DNA from: Iamia sp. SCSIO 61187
Lineage (GTDB): Bacteria; Actinomycetota; Acidimicrobiia; Acidimicrobiales; Iamiaceae
DNA: 64,000 bases
Assembly (NCBI RefSeq): GCF_019443745.1
Contig: NZ_CP050948.1
Coordinates: 1,550,001-1,614,000, forward strand
Direction of reading: 5' to 3'
Part shown: positions 7,876 through 15,845 of the stretch, piece by piece
Layout: every line of letters starts with the position of its first letter
Position numbering within the stretch: the first letter of the stretch is position 1
The notes under the pieces: generated by a model
What the model was told of the DNA's origin: nothing
Seen by the model: the letters and a program-made list of their open reading frames with translations, nothing else
Databases searched by the model: none
Made by a program: the position numbers and the translations under genes

Positions 7876-8895
7876 TCAGGGGTGGGGGCGGCGCATGGCC
7901 TGACCTCGTCCGACCCTGAACCCCAGGTCGAGGTAGAGACCCGACCCCGCCGGTGAGGCGTTGAGGGTCGAGGATTGCACGCCGGCCTGGTCGAGGTGGG
8001 AGAGCAGGAGCGCCATGGCGGCGCGGGCCGCGCCTCGCCGCCTCCAGGCCGGGTCGGTGGCGACCGAGCCGACGTGGGCCACCCGACCGTCGGGCCGGCC
8101 GGGACCGGGCGGCGACGGGTAGGTGACGGCGAGGGCCGAGGCGACGGCGCGCCCGTCGGGTCCGGGCACCACGGCGCCGGACCACCGGCCGGCGGCTCGC
8201 TCCCCGGGCCACATGGCGACGAAGGGCAGCACCCAGTCGCCCTCGTCGACGACGTCCATCCCGGCGAACATGACCTGGCGGAGGCGCGCCAGCGCCGGGC
8301 CGTCGTCGACCGTGGCGGGCCGCGCCGTCGGGGGCCCGGCACCGGCGTCGTCCGGGCCCGGAGGGGGAGCGGGAGCGGACGGGGCGACCATCGTCATCGA
8401 GCCCTCGCCGTCGGGGCCGACGGCGACGAACCCGAGCGACAGGTAGAGCCCGGCGGCCCGGACGTTGGTCAGGGCGACGCTGAGGCTGACCCGGGCGTGG
8501 CCGTGGGCGGCGGCCAGGTCGAGGGCGCCCAGCATGAGCGACCGGCCCAGGCCGCGGCCCCAGGCCCCGTCGACCACGGCGACCGAGACCTCGGGCGTGG
8601 CTGCGTCGACGAAGCCGTAGCCGGGGCGCTCCGGGGTCATCAGGCGCAGCCAGCTGGCGCCCATCCGCCGCCCGTCCTCCCAGGCCACCAGGCCGACGTC
8701 GCCGGCTCGGCCCCAGCCGTCGAGGTAGCGCCGGAGGTGGTCGTCGGCCAGCAGCTCGGGCGGGTGCTGGCCGCCGTCGGGGAAGGCGGCCTGGGCCAGC
8801 ATCTCCCACAGGAAGGGCTCGTCGTCCGCGGTCGCCGGGGCCAGCACGCCCCGATCCTGGTCCACGACCGCCGGTCCCGACCCCCGAGTTGGCAA
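7876..8895 (-). CDS. Double GNAT-domain N-acetyltransferase
   Basis: A protein of about 339 residues with two GNAT acetyltransferase folds in tandem. The first spans about 15-165 and has the acetyl-CoA loop GAWGRGLGRSLMLGAL followed by SLSVALTNVRAAGLYLSLGF. The second spans about 190-335 and has ATDPAWRRRGAARAAMALLL and SGLYLDLGFRV. The tandem arrangement recalls mycothiol synthase MshD, but the loops are too generic to assign that reaction. The listed TTG start (8895) is the longest; GTG at 8865 is also plausible. It is divergent from the small membrane protein gene at 8931. Confidence 0.8.
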   Translation of the reverse strand: MPTRGSGPAVVDQDRGVLAPATADDEPFLWEMLAQAAFPDGGQHPPELLADDHLRRYLDGWGRAGDVGLVAWEDGRRMGASWLRLMTPERPGYGFVDAATPEVSVAVVDGAWGRGLGRSLMLGALDLAAAHGHARVSLSVALTNVRAAGLYLSLGFVAVGPDGEGSMTMVAPSAPAPPPGPDDAGAGPPTARPATVDDGPALARLRQVMFAGMDVVDEGDWVLPFVAMWPGERAAGRWSGAVVPGPDGRAVASALAVTYPSPPGPGRPDGRVAHVGSVATDPAWRRRGAARAAMALLLSHLDQAGVQSSTLNASPAGSGLYLDLGFRVGRGQAMRRPHP

Positions 8896-8930
8896 GATCA
8901 GGGCGTGAGCGAGAGCGACGAGCGGCCCCG

Positions 8931-9356
8931 ATGACCACCGTCCTGGTGGTGCTGCTCGTCCTGGTCGGGTTGGCCCTCGTCGTCGGGATCGCCTTCTACG
9001 CCGTGGGCCGCGAGGTGGTGCTGCTCGAGCAGCGGGTCGCCCCGTCGGTGTACGAGCTGGAGGAGGCCATCGCCTTCATCGCCGACCGGCTGCCCGACGA
9101 CGTCGCCGCCCGGATCAGCCACGACGACGTCCGCTGGGTGCTGCGGGTCGACGCCGAGGAGCTGGAGGCGGCCACCGCCGAGGAGGTGGCCGACGGCGAC
9201 GAGGACGAGGTCGTCGACCCCGACGGCGCCGTGGGCCGGGTCCTGGCCCGCGTGGCCGACGAGCGCCCCGAGCTGGCCGACGAGGACGTGGTCGCCGTCC
9301 TCGACACCCGCTTCGAGTACCTCCGGGCCATCGGAGCCGTCGGCGACGAGGCCTGA
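8931..9356 (+). CDS. Small single-pass membrane protein, hypothetical
   Basis: A 141-residue protein with one N-terminal membrane segment (TVLVVLLVLVGLALVVGIAF, about residues 3-22) followed by a soluble, strongly acidic domain that includes a run of Asp/Glu around residues 85-97. The soluble part contains helical, hydrophobic-patterned stretches (VYELEEAIAFIADRLP, DVVAVLDTRFEYLRAIG). No family recognised; probably membrane-anchored on one face. Start is the ATG at 8931; an upstream GTG at 8905 is in another frame and soon closes. Confidence 0.7.
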   Translation: MTTVLVVLLVLVGLALVVGIAFYAVGREVVLLEQRVAPSVYELEEAIAFIADRLPDDVAARISHDDVRWVLRVDAEELEAATAEEVADGDEDEVVDPDGAVGRVLARVADERPELADEDVVAVLDTRFEYLRAIGAVGDEA

Positions 9357-9381
9357 CGCCCCAGGTCAGCGGGGTGGGCGC

Positions 9382-9416
9382 CCCTGCGTAGGGGTGTGAC
9401 CGACGCCCTACGTAGG
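9382..9416. promoter_or_regulatory. Twin CCCTRCGTAGG boxes upstream of small gene
   Basis: CCCTGCGTAGG (9382-9392) and CCCTACGTAGG (9406-9416) lie in the 167-nt region before the gene at 9524, their starts 24 nt apart, a little over two helical turns. The second contains the perfect palindrome CCTACGTAGG. Paired near-palindromes at this spacing suggest a dimeric activator such as a LuxR/NarL-type protein; this is inference from form only. Confidence 0.4.
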
Positions 9417-9523
9417 TCCGTCCGTCAGAGATACGTCATCCGTCCGATGTGACGGGGTGCTTCAGAGCCCGATGATGATCCCTGTCACCGGACGGACCGG
9501 TGGCACCGGAAGGAGGCATCGTG

Positions 9524-9814
9524 ATGACGCACGACGCACTCGACACCTACGTTGCCGACCGCCGGCAGGCACGGGAGCAGGCCGCCACCACGGCCCGCAC
9601 CGGCCGTCTGCTCCGTCGGGCCCGCGCCGCTCTCGCGGCGGGCCCGACCGGTCCGGCCCAGCCGGTGCCCACGTCCCCCGCCAGCTCTCCCGTCGTCGCC
9701 GCCGCCACCGCGCCGACGGCGGGAACCCCTCGCCGGGCTCCGGCTGCCGCTGTCCTGCGAACCGCAGCGCCGGCCGGTGCCCCGGCGGCACACGACGACC
9801 CCGCCGCCGCCTGA
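9524..9814 (+). CDS. Small Ala/Arg-rich hypothetical protein
   Basis: A 96-residue protein. The N-terminal half (THDALDTYVADRRQAREQ) is a charged amphipathic helix; the rest is low-complexity Ala/Pro/Thr. A strong ribosome-binding site, AGGAGG at 9511-9516, favours the ATG at 9524 over the GTG at 9521. No membrane segment or signal peptide. No family recognised. It has its own upstream region with paired palindromic boxes and is followed by a strong hairpin, so it is probably a monocistronic regulated gene. Confidence 0.6.
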   Translation: MTHDALDTYVADRRQAREQAATTARTGRLLRRARAALAAGPTGPAQPVPTSPASSPVVAAATAPTAGTPRRAPAAAVLRTAAPAGAPAAHDDPAAA

Positions 9815-9840
9815 GCCCCCCCACGCCCCATCACCCCCAC

Positions 9841-9895
9841 CGCCGCTGGCGACCGGACCCGGACGGGAGACCGTCGGATCCGGTCGCCAGCGGCG
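9841..9895. terminator. 17-bp hairpin between convergent genes
   Basis: The left arm at 9841-9857 and right arm at 9879-9895 pair perfectly over 17 bp around a 21-nt loop. It sits between the small gene ending at 9814 and the SsuD-like gene ending at 9926, so it can serve both. Confidence 0.65.
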
Positions 9896-9925
9896 CGTCC
9901 GGGGCGTCCGACCGGAGGGGCGGCG

Positions 9926-11047
9926 TCAGCGGAAGGTGCTGAAGGTCGCCTCGGCCGCCGTCGGCAGCTCGGGCACCAGGCCCCGACGGCGCAGCTCGGG
10001 CAGGAGCCCCTCGCCGCACCAGTACGCCTCCTCCAGGTGGGGGTAACCGGAGAGGATGAACTCCTCGAAGCCGACCCCGGCGTACTCCTCGATGCGGTCG
10101 GCCACCTCGGCGTGGCTGCCGACCAGCGTCGTGCCCGCCCCGCCCCGGACCAGGCCCACGCCGGTCCACACGTTGGGGTGGACCTCGAGGCCCCGGACGT
10201 CGCTCGGGTCGAGGCCCCGGTGCAGCTCGGCCATGCGGCGCTGGCCCTCGGAGGCGGTGGCGGCGAAGTCGGCCTGGGCGGCGGCGATGGCCTCGGGCGA
10301 GATGCCCGCCAGCAGCCGCCCGGCCGCGGCCCACGCCTCGTCGGCGGTCGGGCGGGTGATGACGTGGAACCGGATGCCGTAGCGGAGGCGGCGGTCGTGG
10401 GCCGCGGCCCGGGCCCGCATGCGCTCCACCCGCTCGCCCACCATGGCCGGCGGCTCGCCCCACGCCAGGTAGACGTCGGCCCAGCGGGCGGCCACCTCCT
10501 CGGCCTCGGGTGACGCCCCGCCGAAGTAGATCGCGGGCTGGGGGTCGGGCACGCCCCGCGTGGTGGCGTCGGTGACCTCGTAGAACTCACCGGTGAAGGT
10601 GAACGGCTCGCCGCTCCACGCCCCCCGCACGATCTCGAGGAACTCGGCGGCCCGGGCGTAGCGGGTGGCCTTGTCGATGCGGGGCCCGAAGCGGGCCGAC
10701 TCGGCGTCCTCGGCGCCGATCACGATGTTGAGCAGCACCCGACCGCCGGAGAGCCGCTGGTAGGTCGACGCCATCTGGGCGGCCAGGGTGGGGGAGAGGA
10801 GCCCCGGCCGGAAGGCGACCAGGAACCGCAGCCGCTCGGTGACCGGGACCAGGGTCGCGGTGGCGATCCAGGCGTCCTCGCAGGCGGTGCCGCACGGGGT
10901 GAGGGCGGCGTCGAAGCCGAGGCGGTCGGCGGCCCGGGCGACCTGGGTGAGGTAGGCGTGGTCGGGTGGGCGCTGGTCGTCGGGCCCGGCGGCCACGACG
11001 TCACGGGAGTCGCCGCCGGTGGGGAGGAACCAGTGGATCGCCAGCAT
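9926..11047 (-). CDS. LLM-class monooxygenase, alkanesulfonate monooxygenase (SsuD)-like
   Basis: A 373-residue luciferase-like monooxygenase. The opening MLAIHWFLPTGGDSR, the ATLVPVTERLRFLVAFRPGL strand and SGGRVLLNIVIGAEDAESARFG are close to FMNH2-dependent alkanesulfonate monooxygenase SsuD, which releases sulfite from alkanesulfonates. RYARAAEFLEIVRGAWSGEPF and PAIYFGGASPEAEEVAARWADVYLAWGEP (two separate stretches) follow in family order. No sulfonate ABC transporter or flavin reductase neighbours it, so a related sulfur or carbon scavenging role is possible. Start ATG at 11047. Confidence 0.82.
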   Translation of the reverse strand: MLAIHWFLPTGGDSRDVVAAGPDDQRPPDHAYLTQVARAADRLGFDAALTPCGTACEDAWIATATLVPVTERLRFLVAFRPGLLSPTLAAQMASTYQRLSGGRVLLNIVIGAEDAESARFGPRIDKATRYARAAEFLEIVRGAWSGEPFTFTGEFYEVTDATTRGVPDPQPAIYFGGASPEAEEVAARWADVYLAWGEPPAMVGERVERMRARAAAHDRRLRYGIRFHVITRPTADEAWAAAGRLLAGISPEAIAAAQADFAATASEGQRRMAELHRGLDPSDVRGLEVHPNVWTGVGLVRGGAGTTLVGSHAEVADRIEEYAGVGFEEFILSGYPHLEEAYWCGEGLLPELRRRGLVPELPTAAEATFSTFR

Positions 11048-11155
11048 CCACCAATACTGCACCGGATTGGTCAGGAATCGCCATCTGGGCCCCGCTGACC
11101 CGGCCCGCCCCGCCGGTTCGGCCCCACCCGTCTGCCCGCCGTATCCTCGGCGACC

Positions 11156-11395
11156 ATGGAGCGCCCCACCCGGTTCGAGCACAGCCGCTGGGTCGGCGAC
11201 AAGCGGGACCAGCGGGTCCACGACCTCGACCACTGCGAGCCCGCCGTGATCGAGGAGCTGATGGAGGCCCGCACCTACCTGGCGTTCGGGCCCGACACGC
11301 TCGCCGAGGCGCGCAACCGGGGCTACCGCCTGTGTCGCTGCCCCGGGACCCGGGCCGCCCACCGCGCCCAGGTCGACGTCGACGCCGAAGCCTGA
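11156..11395 (+). CDS. Small hypothetical protein
   Basis: A 79-residue soluble protein, MERPTRFEHSRWVGDKRDQR at the start and RGYRLCRCPGTRAAHRAQ near the end, with one Cys-x-Cys pair. It lies 7 nt upstream of the alpha/beta hydrolase gene and is likely co-transcribed with it. No family recognised. Arg/Glu/Asp-rich composition without membrane segment. Confidence 0.65.
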   Translation: MERPTRFEHSRWVGDKRDQRVHDLDHCEPAVIEELMEARTYLAFGPDTLAEARNRGYRLCRCPGTRAAHRAQVDVDAEA

Positions 11396-11401
11396 CGGCG
11401 C

Positions 11402-12166
11402 GTGGCCGTCGACGACCACCCGGTCCGGTCGGGGCCGCTGACCCTCGTCGGCCACCTGGCCCGCCCCCGGGCCCGCACCAGCACGGCCAGCCGACCGGGC
11501 CTCGTCCTGACCCACGGGCTGCCGCCTCCCACGGCCGGCGCCGCCGACGCCGGCAACGACCTGCCCGAGCTGGCCGATCGCATCGCCACCACCCTGGGCT
11601 GGATCGTGCTCGCCCTGCGCCTCCGGGGCGCCGGCGGATCAGAGGGCGACTTCTCGCTCGGTGGCTGGCGCTCCGACATCGCCGCCGGCCTGGCGTCGCT
11701 CCGGGCCGTGCCCGAGGTCGAGCGGACCTGGCTGGTCGGCTTCGGCACCGGCGGCGGGCTCGCCATCTGCGCCGGGGCGGCGGACCCCGACGTGGTCGGC
11801 GTGGCCGCCCTCGCCGCCCCCGCCGACTTCGACGACTGGGCCAGCCACCCCCGCCGCCTGCTCCAGTTCTGCCGCGAGGTCGGGATGATCTCCACCCCCG
11901 GCTTCCCGTCCCAACCCGAGCTGTGGACCCGCGAGCTGCGGGAGATCCGACCCGTCGCCGTGGCCCGCCAGCTCGCCCCCCGCCCCCTGCTCGTCGTCCA
12001 CGGGGCCGACGACGAGGCCGTGCCCCAGTTCGACGCCCGGTTCGTCGCCGACTCCCACGGCTCGGCCGAGCTGCGCATCGTCAGCGGGGCCGGCCACCAG
12101 CTCCGCCACGACCCCCGTGCCGTCGCCGTCCTGCTCGGCTGGCTCGACCGCCAGGCCAACACGTAG
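11402..12166 (+). CDS. Alpha/beta-hydrolase-fold protein lacking the nucleophile serine
   Basis: A 254-residue alpha/beta-hydrolase-fold protein. The fold is clear: LVLTHGLPPP (oxyanion loop), WIVLALRLRGAGGSEGDFS, a nucleophile-elbow strand LVGFGTGGGLA, an acid strand LLVVHGADDEAVP and a His loop SGAGHQLRHD. In active enzymes the elbow reads G-x-S-x-G; here residues 113-117 are G-F-G-T-G, so residue 115 is Gly instead of Ser, while the acid and His candidates are retained. It may be a non-catalytic binding protein, or act through another residue. GTG start at 11402. Confidence 0.8.
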   Translation: MAVDDHPVRSGPLTLVGHLARPRARTSTASRPGLVLTHGLPPPTAGAADAGNDLPELADRIATTLGWIVLALRLRGAGGSEGDFSLGGWRSDIAAGLASLRAVPEVERTWLVGFGTGGGLAICAGAADPDVVGVAALAAPADFDDWASHPRRLLQFCREVGMISTPGFPSQPELWTRELREIRPVAVARQLAPRPLLVVHGADDEAVPQFDARFVADSHGSAELRIVSGAGHQLRHDPRAVAVLLGWLDRQANT

Positions 12167-12176
12167 GCGTTCGCTC

Positions 12177-12189
12177 GGGGTCAGACCCC
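12177..12189. terminator. GGGGTCAGACCCC palindrome between convergent genes
   Basis: A perfect 13-nt palindrome lies 10 nt after the hydrolase stop and 22 nt before the end of the convergent DUF2207 gene. It shares the core GGTCAGACC with the larger palindrome at 5848-5880. Confidence 0.45.
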
Positions 12190-12211
12190 AAGTGGACGCG
12201 GGCGGGGTCAG

Positions 12212-14020
12212 CTACCAGCTGCCGCCGCCTCCACCTCCGCCGCCGCCGCCGGAGAACCCGCCGCCGGAGAACCCTCCGCCGCTGAAGCCGCCGCCGCCGG
12301 AGGAGGGCGGTGGAGGGGCGGTGGTGGTGGACGAGAACGACGAGAGGTAGAGGGCGGGCATGAGCACGCCGTTGGTAGAGGACACCTCGACCGGCGGGAT
12401 CGACGAGGCACTCAGGGCCCGGTTGAAGGCGTCGGCCTCGCCCAGGGCCACGGCCCACGCCGCGTACTCCCGCAGGAGCCCGTGCTGCCAGGCCCACTCC
12501 ACGTGCTGGGCCTCGCTGTGGTGGAGGAAGCGGCGGAACGACTCGGCCCGGAGGGCGATGGCCGAGCCCCGGGCCGACAGGCCCCGGGTCAGCACCGAGT
12601 AGAGCGCCAGGGCGACGGCGCCCACGACGATCACGGCGACGGCCACGGCGGCGAAGCCGGTCCGGAGCCCCACGGCGAGACCGCTGCCGCCGGCCAGGAC
12701 GAGGAAGGCGGCCGGGACCAGGCAGCCCGACAGGGGGCCCAGGCCTCCGGTGCGCCCCGAGGACCCGTAGCGCGGCGGGCGCCGCCGGAACACGCCGGAG
12801 GACAGCACCCAGGCGTCGATGGCCCGCCCGGCCTCCTGCCAGGCGGCGGCGAAGTCGGCGTCGTAGGTCCCGAGGGGGACGGCGTTCCCGGTGCCGAAGG
12901 CCCGGTTGAGGATCGGCGCGGCCACGGCGTCGGCCTCGGCCGCCTTGGGCCCGGTCCGGAGCACGCCGCCGCCGGCACCGTCGATGGTGACGATGTCGTG
13001 GGCGGCCAGGCCGGAGAAGAAGGCACCGACGGTGCGGTCGTCGATCTTCTCCCGCAGCACGACGGCGCCCTGCCACGGCTCGATCCCGCCCGGTGGCACG
13101 AACTCGACGCCGGCCAGCTCACCCATCTTGGTGTCGGCCACCATGGTGCTGCCGGGCACGCTCGGCGGGGGCTCGGTGGGGGCGGCGTGCTCGGGACCGA
13201 AGTCCTCGGCGCCGTAGGCGAAGGCTGCGTCGGTGGCCCCGCCGGCGGCGACCTCGTTGCGTCCGATCCGTCGGCACAGCAGGTACACGGCCACGGCGAC
13301 GGTGGCGCCCAGGACGCCCACGATGGCGGCCCAGCGGAGGCGGGCGGCGTCGTCCCGGTCCTCGAACGGCGGCGGCTCGGGGACCTCGGCCGGGCCGGTG
13401 GCGACGACGTCGCCGGCGACGGTGACGGCCTCGTGGTCGCCGAGGTCTTCGACCTCGGTGCGGTAGGCGGTGCCGGTGCCGTCGATGGCGCAGCGCTCGT
13501 CGGACCCGTAGGGGCCGGTGAAGCACTCGGACCGGGCCAGCTCGGCGCCGAGCACGGTCACGGTGACGTCCTCGCTGGGCACCGGCCACCGGTCGCCGAT
13601 GGCGTTGAGGGCGAAGCGGTCGTCGCGGACGGTGTCGGGCAGGACGTAGGAGATGACGTAGCGGTGCCGGCCGCTGATCTCGCGCCCCTCGTCGCCGATG
13701 CGGATCTCCGTCTCGCCGCCGAGGCTGTTGACGGTGAAGGCGTCGGGGGCGGTGGGCGACGAGACCTCGATGTCGGTCGGTGCGCCGCCGCTGGCGGGGA
13801 TGGTCCGGAAGATGCCGTGCCGCTGGTCGGCGCCGAAGTCCCAGTCGATCACCTCGCGGACGGCGACGGTCCGGTCCTCCCGGATCACGGCGACGACGTC
13901 GTAGGCGGTGATGCGCTCGGACCCCACCGCCGGCCCCAGGCAGCCGCCGAAGGCCAGCCCGGCCAGCACCACGACGAGCAGCGCCAGCGCCGCGTGCCTG
14001 CCGCGCAGCGAGCTCACCAC
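12212..14020 (-). CDS. DUF2207 family membrane protein (downstream paralogue)
   Basis: A 602-residue predicted membrane protein of the DUF2207 type. A signal/anchor segment is at the N-terminus (LALLVVVLAGLAFGG). Then comes an extracytoplasmic domain with TVAVREVIDWDFGADQRHGIFR, a membrane segment, a cytoplasmic domain and two more membrane segments. The tail is a Gly/Ser/Phe repeat (SGGGF units, then poly-Gly ending in SW), the hallmark of the family. GTG at 14020 is preferred because GGAGG lies 6 nt upstream. An ATG at 14110 would also be open but would overlap the upstream paralogue by 59 nt. Function is unknown. It forms a tandem pair with 14052-15842. Confidence 0.85.
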   Translation of the reverse strand: MVSSLRGRHAALALLVVVLAGLAFGGCLGPAVGSERITAYDVVAVIREDRTVAVREVIDWDFGADQRHGIFRTIPASGGAPTDIEVSSPTAPDAFTVNSLGGETEIRIGDEGREISGRHRYVISYVLPDTVRDDRFALNAIGDRWPVPSEDVTVTVLGAELARSECFTGPYGSDERCAIDGTGTAYRTEVEDLGDHEAVTVAGDVVATGPAEVPEPPPFEDRDDAARLRWAAIVGVLGATVAVAVYLLCRRIGRNEVAAGGATDAAFAYGAEDFGPEHAAPTEPPPSVPGSTMVADTKMGELAGVEFVPPGGIEPWQGAVVLREKIDDRTVGAFFSGLAAHDIVTIDGAGGGVLRTGPKAAEADAVAAPILNRAFGTGNAVPLGTYDADFAAAWQEAGRAIDAWVLSSGVFRRRPPRYGSSGRTGGLGPLSGCLVPAAFLVLAGGSGLAVGLRTGFAAVAVAVIVVGAVALALYSVLTRGLSARGSAIALRAESFRRFLHHSEAQHVEWAWQHGLLREYAAWAVALGEADAFNRALSASSIPPVEVSSTNGVLMPALYLSSFSSTTTAPPPPSSGGGGFSGGGFSGGGFSGGGGGGGGGGSW

Positions 14021-14051
14021 GATCCGCCTCCACGGCCTCGGGGGCTCCTCG

Positions 14052-15842
14052 TCACCATGATCCGCCTCCCCCGCCCCCGTCGCCGCCGCCGACGGATCCC
14101 CCTCCGCCATCGCCGCCGCTGGAGCTGGGGGCGGTGTGGGTGGCGCTGACGCTGGAGGCGTAGACGGCGGGGACCATCACCGAGGAGGCGCCGTCCTGCT
14201 CGACGGGGGGGACGGCCGAGCGGGCGAGGGCGTCCTTCCAGGCCCGGGCCTCGCCCAGGGCGACCGCCCAGGCCGAGTACTCACGGAGGAGCCCGTGCTG
14301 CCAGGCCCACTCGACGTGCTGGGCCTCGCTGTCGTGGAGGAAGCGGCGAAACGCCTCGGTGCGGAGGGCGATGGCCGACCCCCGCCAGCTGAGGCTGCGG
14401 ACGAGCCGCCAGTAGACGGCGAGACCGACCGCCAGGGGCACGACCACGGCCAGGAACAGGGCGATGGGCACGCCGAGGACCCCGACGGCCCGGCCGAGGA
14501 AGTACAGGCCGACGACCAGCGGGATGCCCACGCCGAGCCCGACGCCGAGCACCAGACCGAGGCGGGCGCCGCCGACCAGGCTCGACCGCCGGGGCGGGCG
14601 CCGCCGGAACACGCCGGAGGTGCGGACCCACGACTCGACGGCCGTGCCCGCCTCCTTCCACGCCCCGGCGAACGCAGGGTCGTAGCCGCCGAGGTCGATG
14701 CCGGGGCGCCCGGCCAGGGCCCGGTTGAGGATGGGGGCGGCGATGGGGTCGGCCGTGGCCGCCGCCGGCCCAGGCCCGAGGCGCAGGGCGCCCTGCTCGT
14801 CGCCCCCGAACGAGACGATGTCGTGGGCGGCGAGGGAGGAGAACCAGGCGCCGACGGTGCGGTCGTCGATGGCCTCGCGCAGGACCGCCGCCCCCTGCCA
14901 CGGCTCGACGCCGCCCGGTGGCACGAACTCGACACCGGCCAGCTCGCCCATCTTCTCGTTGGCGACCATCCGGGTCCCCGGCGGCGAGTCGTCGACGTCG
15001 TGGGTGGTCCCGAAGGTCTCGTTCCCGTAGGCGAAGGCGGCCTCGGTGGCCCCGCCGGCGGCGACCTGGTTCCGCCCGACCCGACGGCAGACCAGGTAGG
15101 TGGCCAGCCCGACGAGGAGGCCGACCACCGTCACCAGGGCGGCCCACCGGAGCCCGGCGCTGCCGTCGCGCTCGGCCATCGGCGCCAGCTCGGGCAGGGT
15201 GGCCTCGGTGCGCGCCCCGACCCGGCCCTGGACGGTGATGCCCTCGTGGGGGTCGAGGTGGTCCGCCGTCGTGCGGACGCCGCCGTCGACCTCGGCGACG
15301 GCGCACCGGTCGCGGGACCGCTCCCGGCCCCGGAAGCACTCGACGTCGGAGAGGTCGGCGCCGACGATGCGGGCGTCGACGCCGTCGATGGGCACGTCCC
15401 ACTCCGGCCCGATCAGGTTGAGGGCGACGAAGTCGTCGCGCACCACGGAGGGGAGCGTGTAGCGGATCTCGTAGCGGTGCCGGCCCCGGACGGTCTGGTC
15501 CGCGTCGCCGATGCGGATGCGGAGCGAGGCCCCCTCGATGGTGGTCTGCACGTCGGCAGGGGCGTCCGGCGACGACACCTCGACGTCGGCGGGCCTGCCG
15601 CCTGCGCCCAGGGGGATCTCCCGGAAGATGCCGTGCTTGTCGACGGCGAGGACGCCGAAGTCCCAGTCGATGACCTCCCGCACCCGCACGCTGCCGTCGT
15701 CCTGGACGGCCGCCACGACCTGGAACCCGGTGATCCGCTCCGTCCCGATGACGGGCCCGACGATGCCGAGGCCGACGAGGGCGGCGACGACCAGCACCGA
15801 CGCCACCACGGCGAGGTGCCGGAGCCCCATGCGGAGCGGCAC
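14052..15842 (-). CDS. DUF2207 family membrane protein (upstream paralogue)
   Basis: A 596-residue paralogue of the next gene, with the same layout. It has an N-terminal membrane segment (VVASVLVVAALVGLGIVGPV), the family motif VREVIDWDFG followed by KHGIFREIPLG, a central membrane segment, NEKMGELAGVEFVPPGGVEP, SEAQHVEWAWQHGLLREY and a Gly-rich tail ending in SW. The two share long identical stretches, so they are a tandem duplication. Start is GTG 15842 or ATG 15830. It begins 4 nt after the stop of the HhH-GPD gene, so the three genes probably form one operon. Confidence 0.85.
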   Translation of the reverse strand: MPLRMGLRHLAVVASVLVVAALVGLGIVGPVIGTERITGFQVVAAVQDDGSVRVREVIDWDFGVLAVDKHGIFREIPLGAGGRPADVEVSSPDAPADVQTTIEGASLRIRIGDADQTVRGRHRYEIRYTLPSVVRDDFVALNLIGPEWDVPIDGVDARIVGADLSDVECFRGRERSRDRCAVAEVDGGVRTTADHLDPHEGITVQGRVGARTEATLPELAPMAERDGSAGLRWAALVTVVGLLVGLATYLVCRRVGRNQVAAGGATEAAFAYGNETFGTTHDVDDSPPGTRMVANEKMGELAGVEFVPPGGVEPWQGAAVLREAIDDRTVGAWFSSLAAHDIVSFGGDEQGALRLGPGPAAATADPIAAPILNRALAGRPGIDLGGYDPAFAGAWKEAGTAVESWVRTSGVFRRRPPRRSSLVGGARLGLVLGVGLGVGIPLVVGLYFLGRAVGVLGVPIALFLAVVVPLAVGLAVYWRLVRSLSWRGSAIALRTEAFRRFLHDSEAQHVEWAWQHGLLREYSAWAVALGEARAWKDALARSAVPPVEQDGASSVMVPAVYASSVSATHTAPSSSGGDGGGGSVGGGDGGGGGGSW

Positions 15843-15845
15843 CGG

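Noticed and set aside
14020-14110. N-terminal extension of the second DUF2207 protein to ATG 14110
   Set aside because: It would add an acidic, Pro-rich segment and overlap the upstream gene by 59 nt, whereas GTG 14020 has GGAGG at good spacing and starts just before the signal segment.
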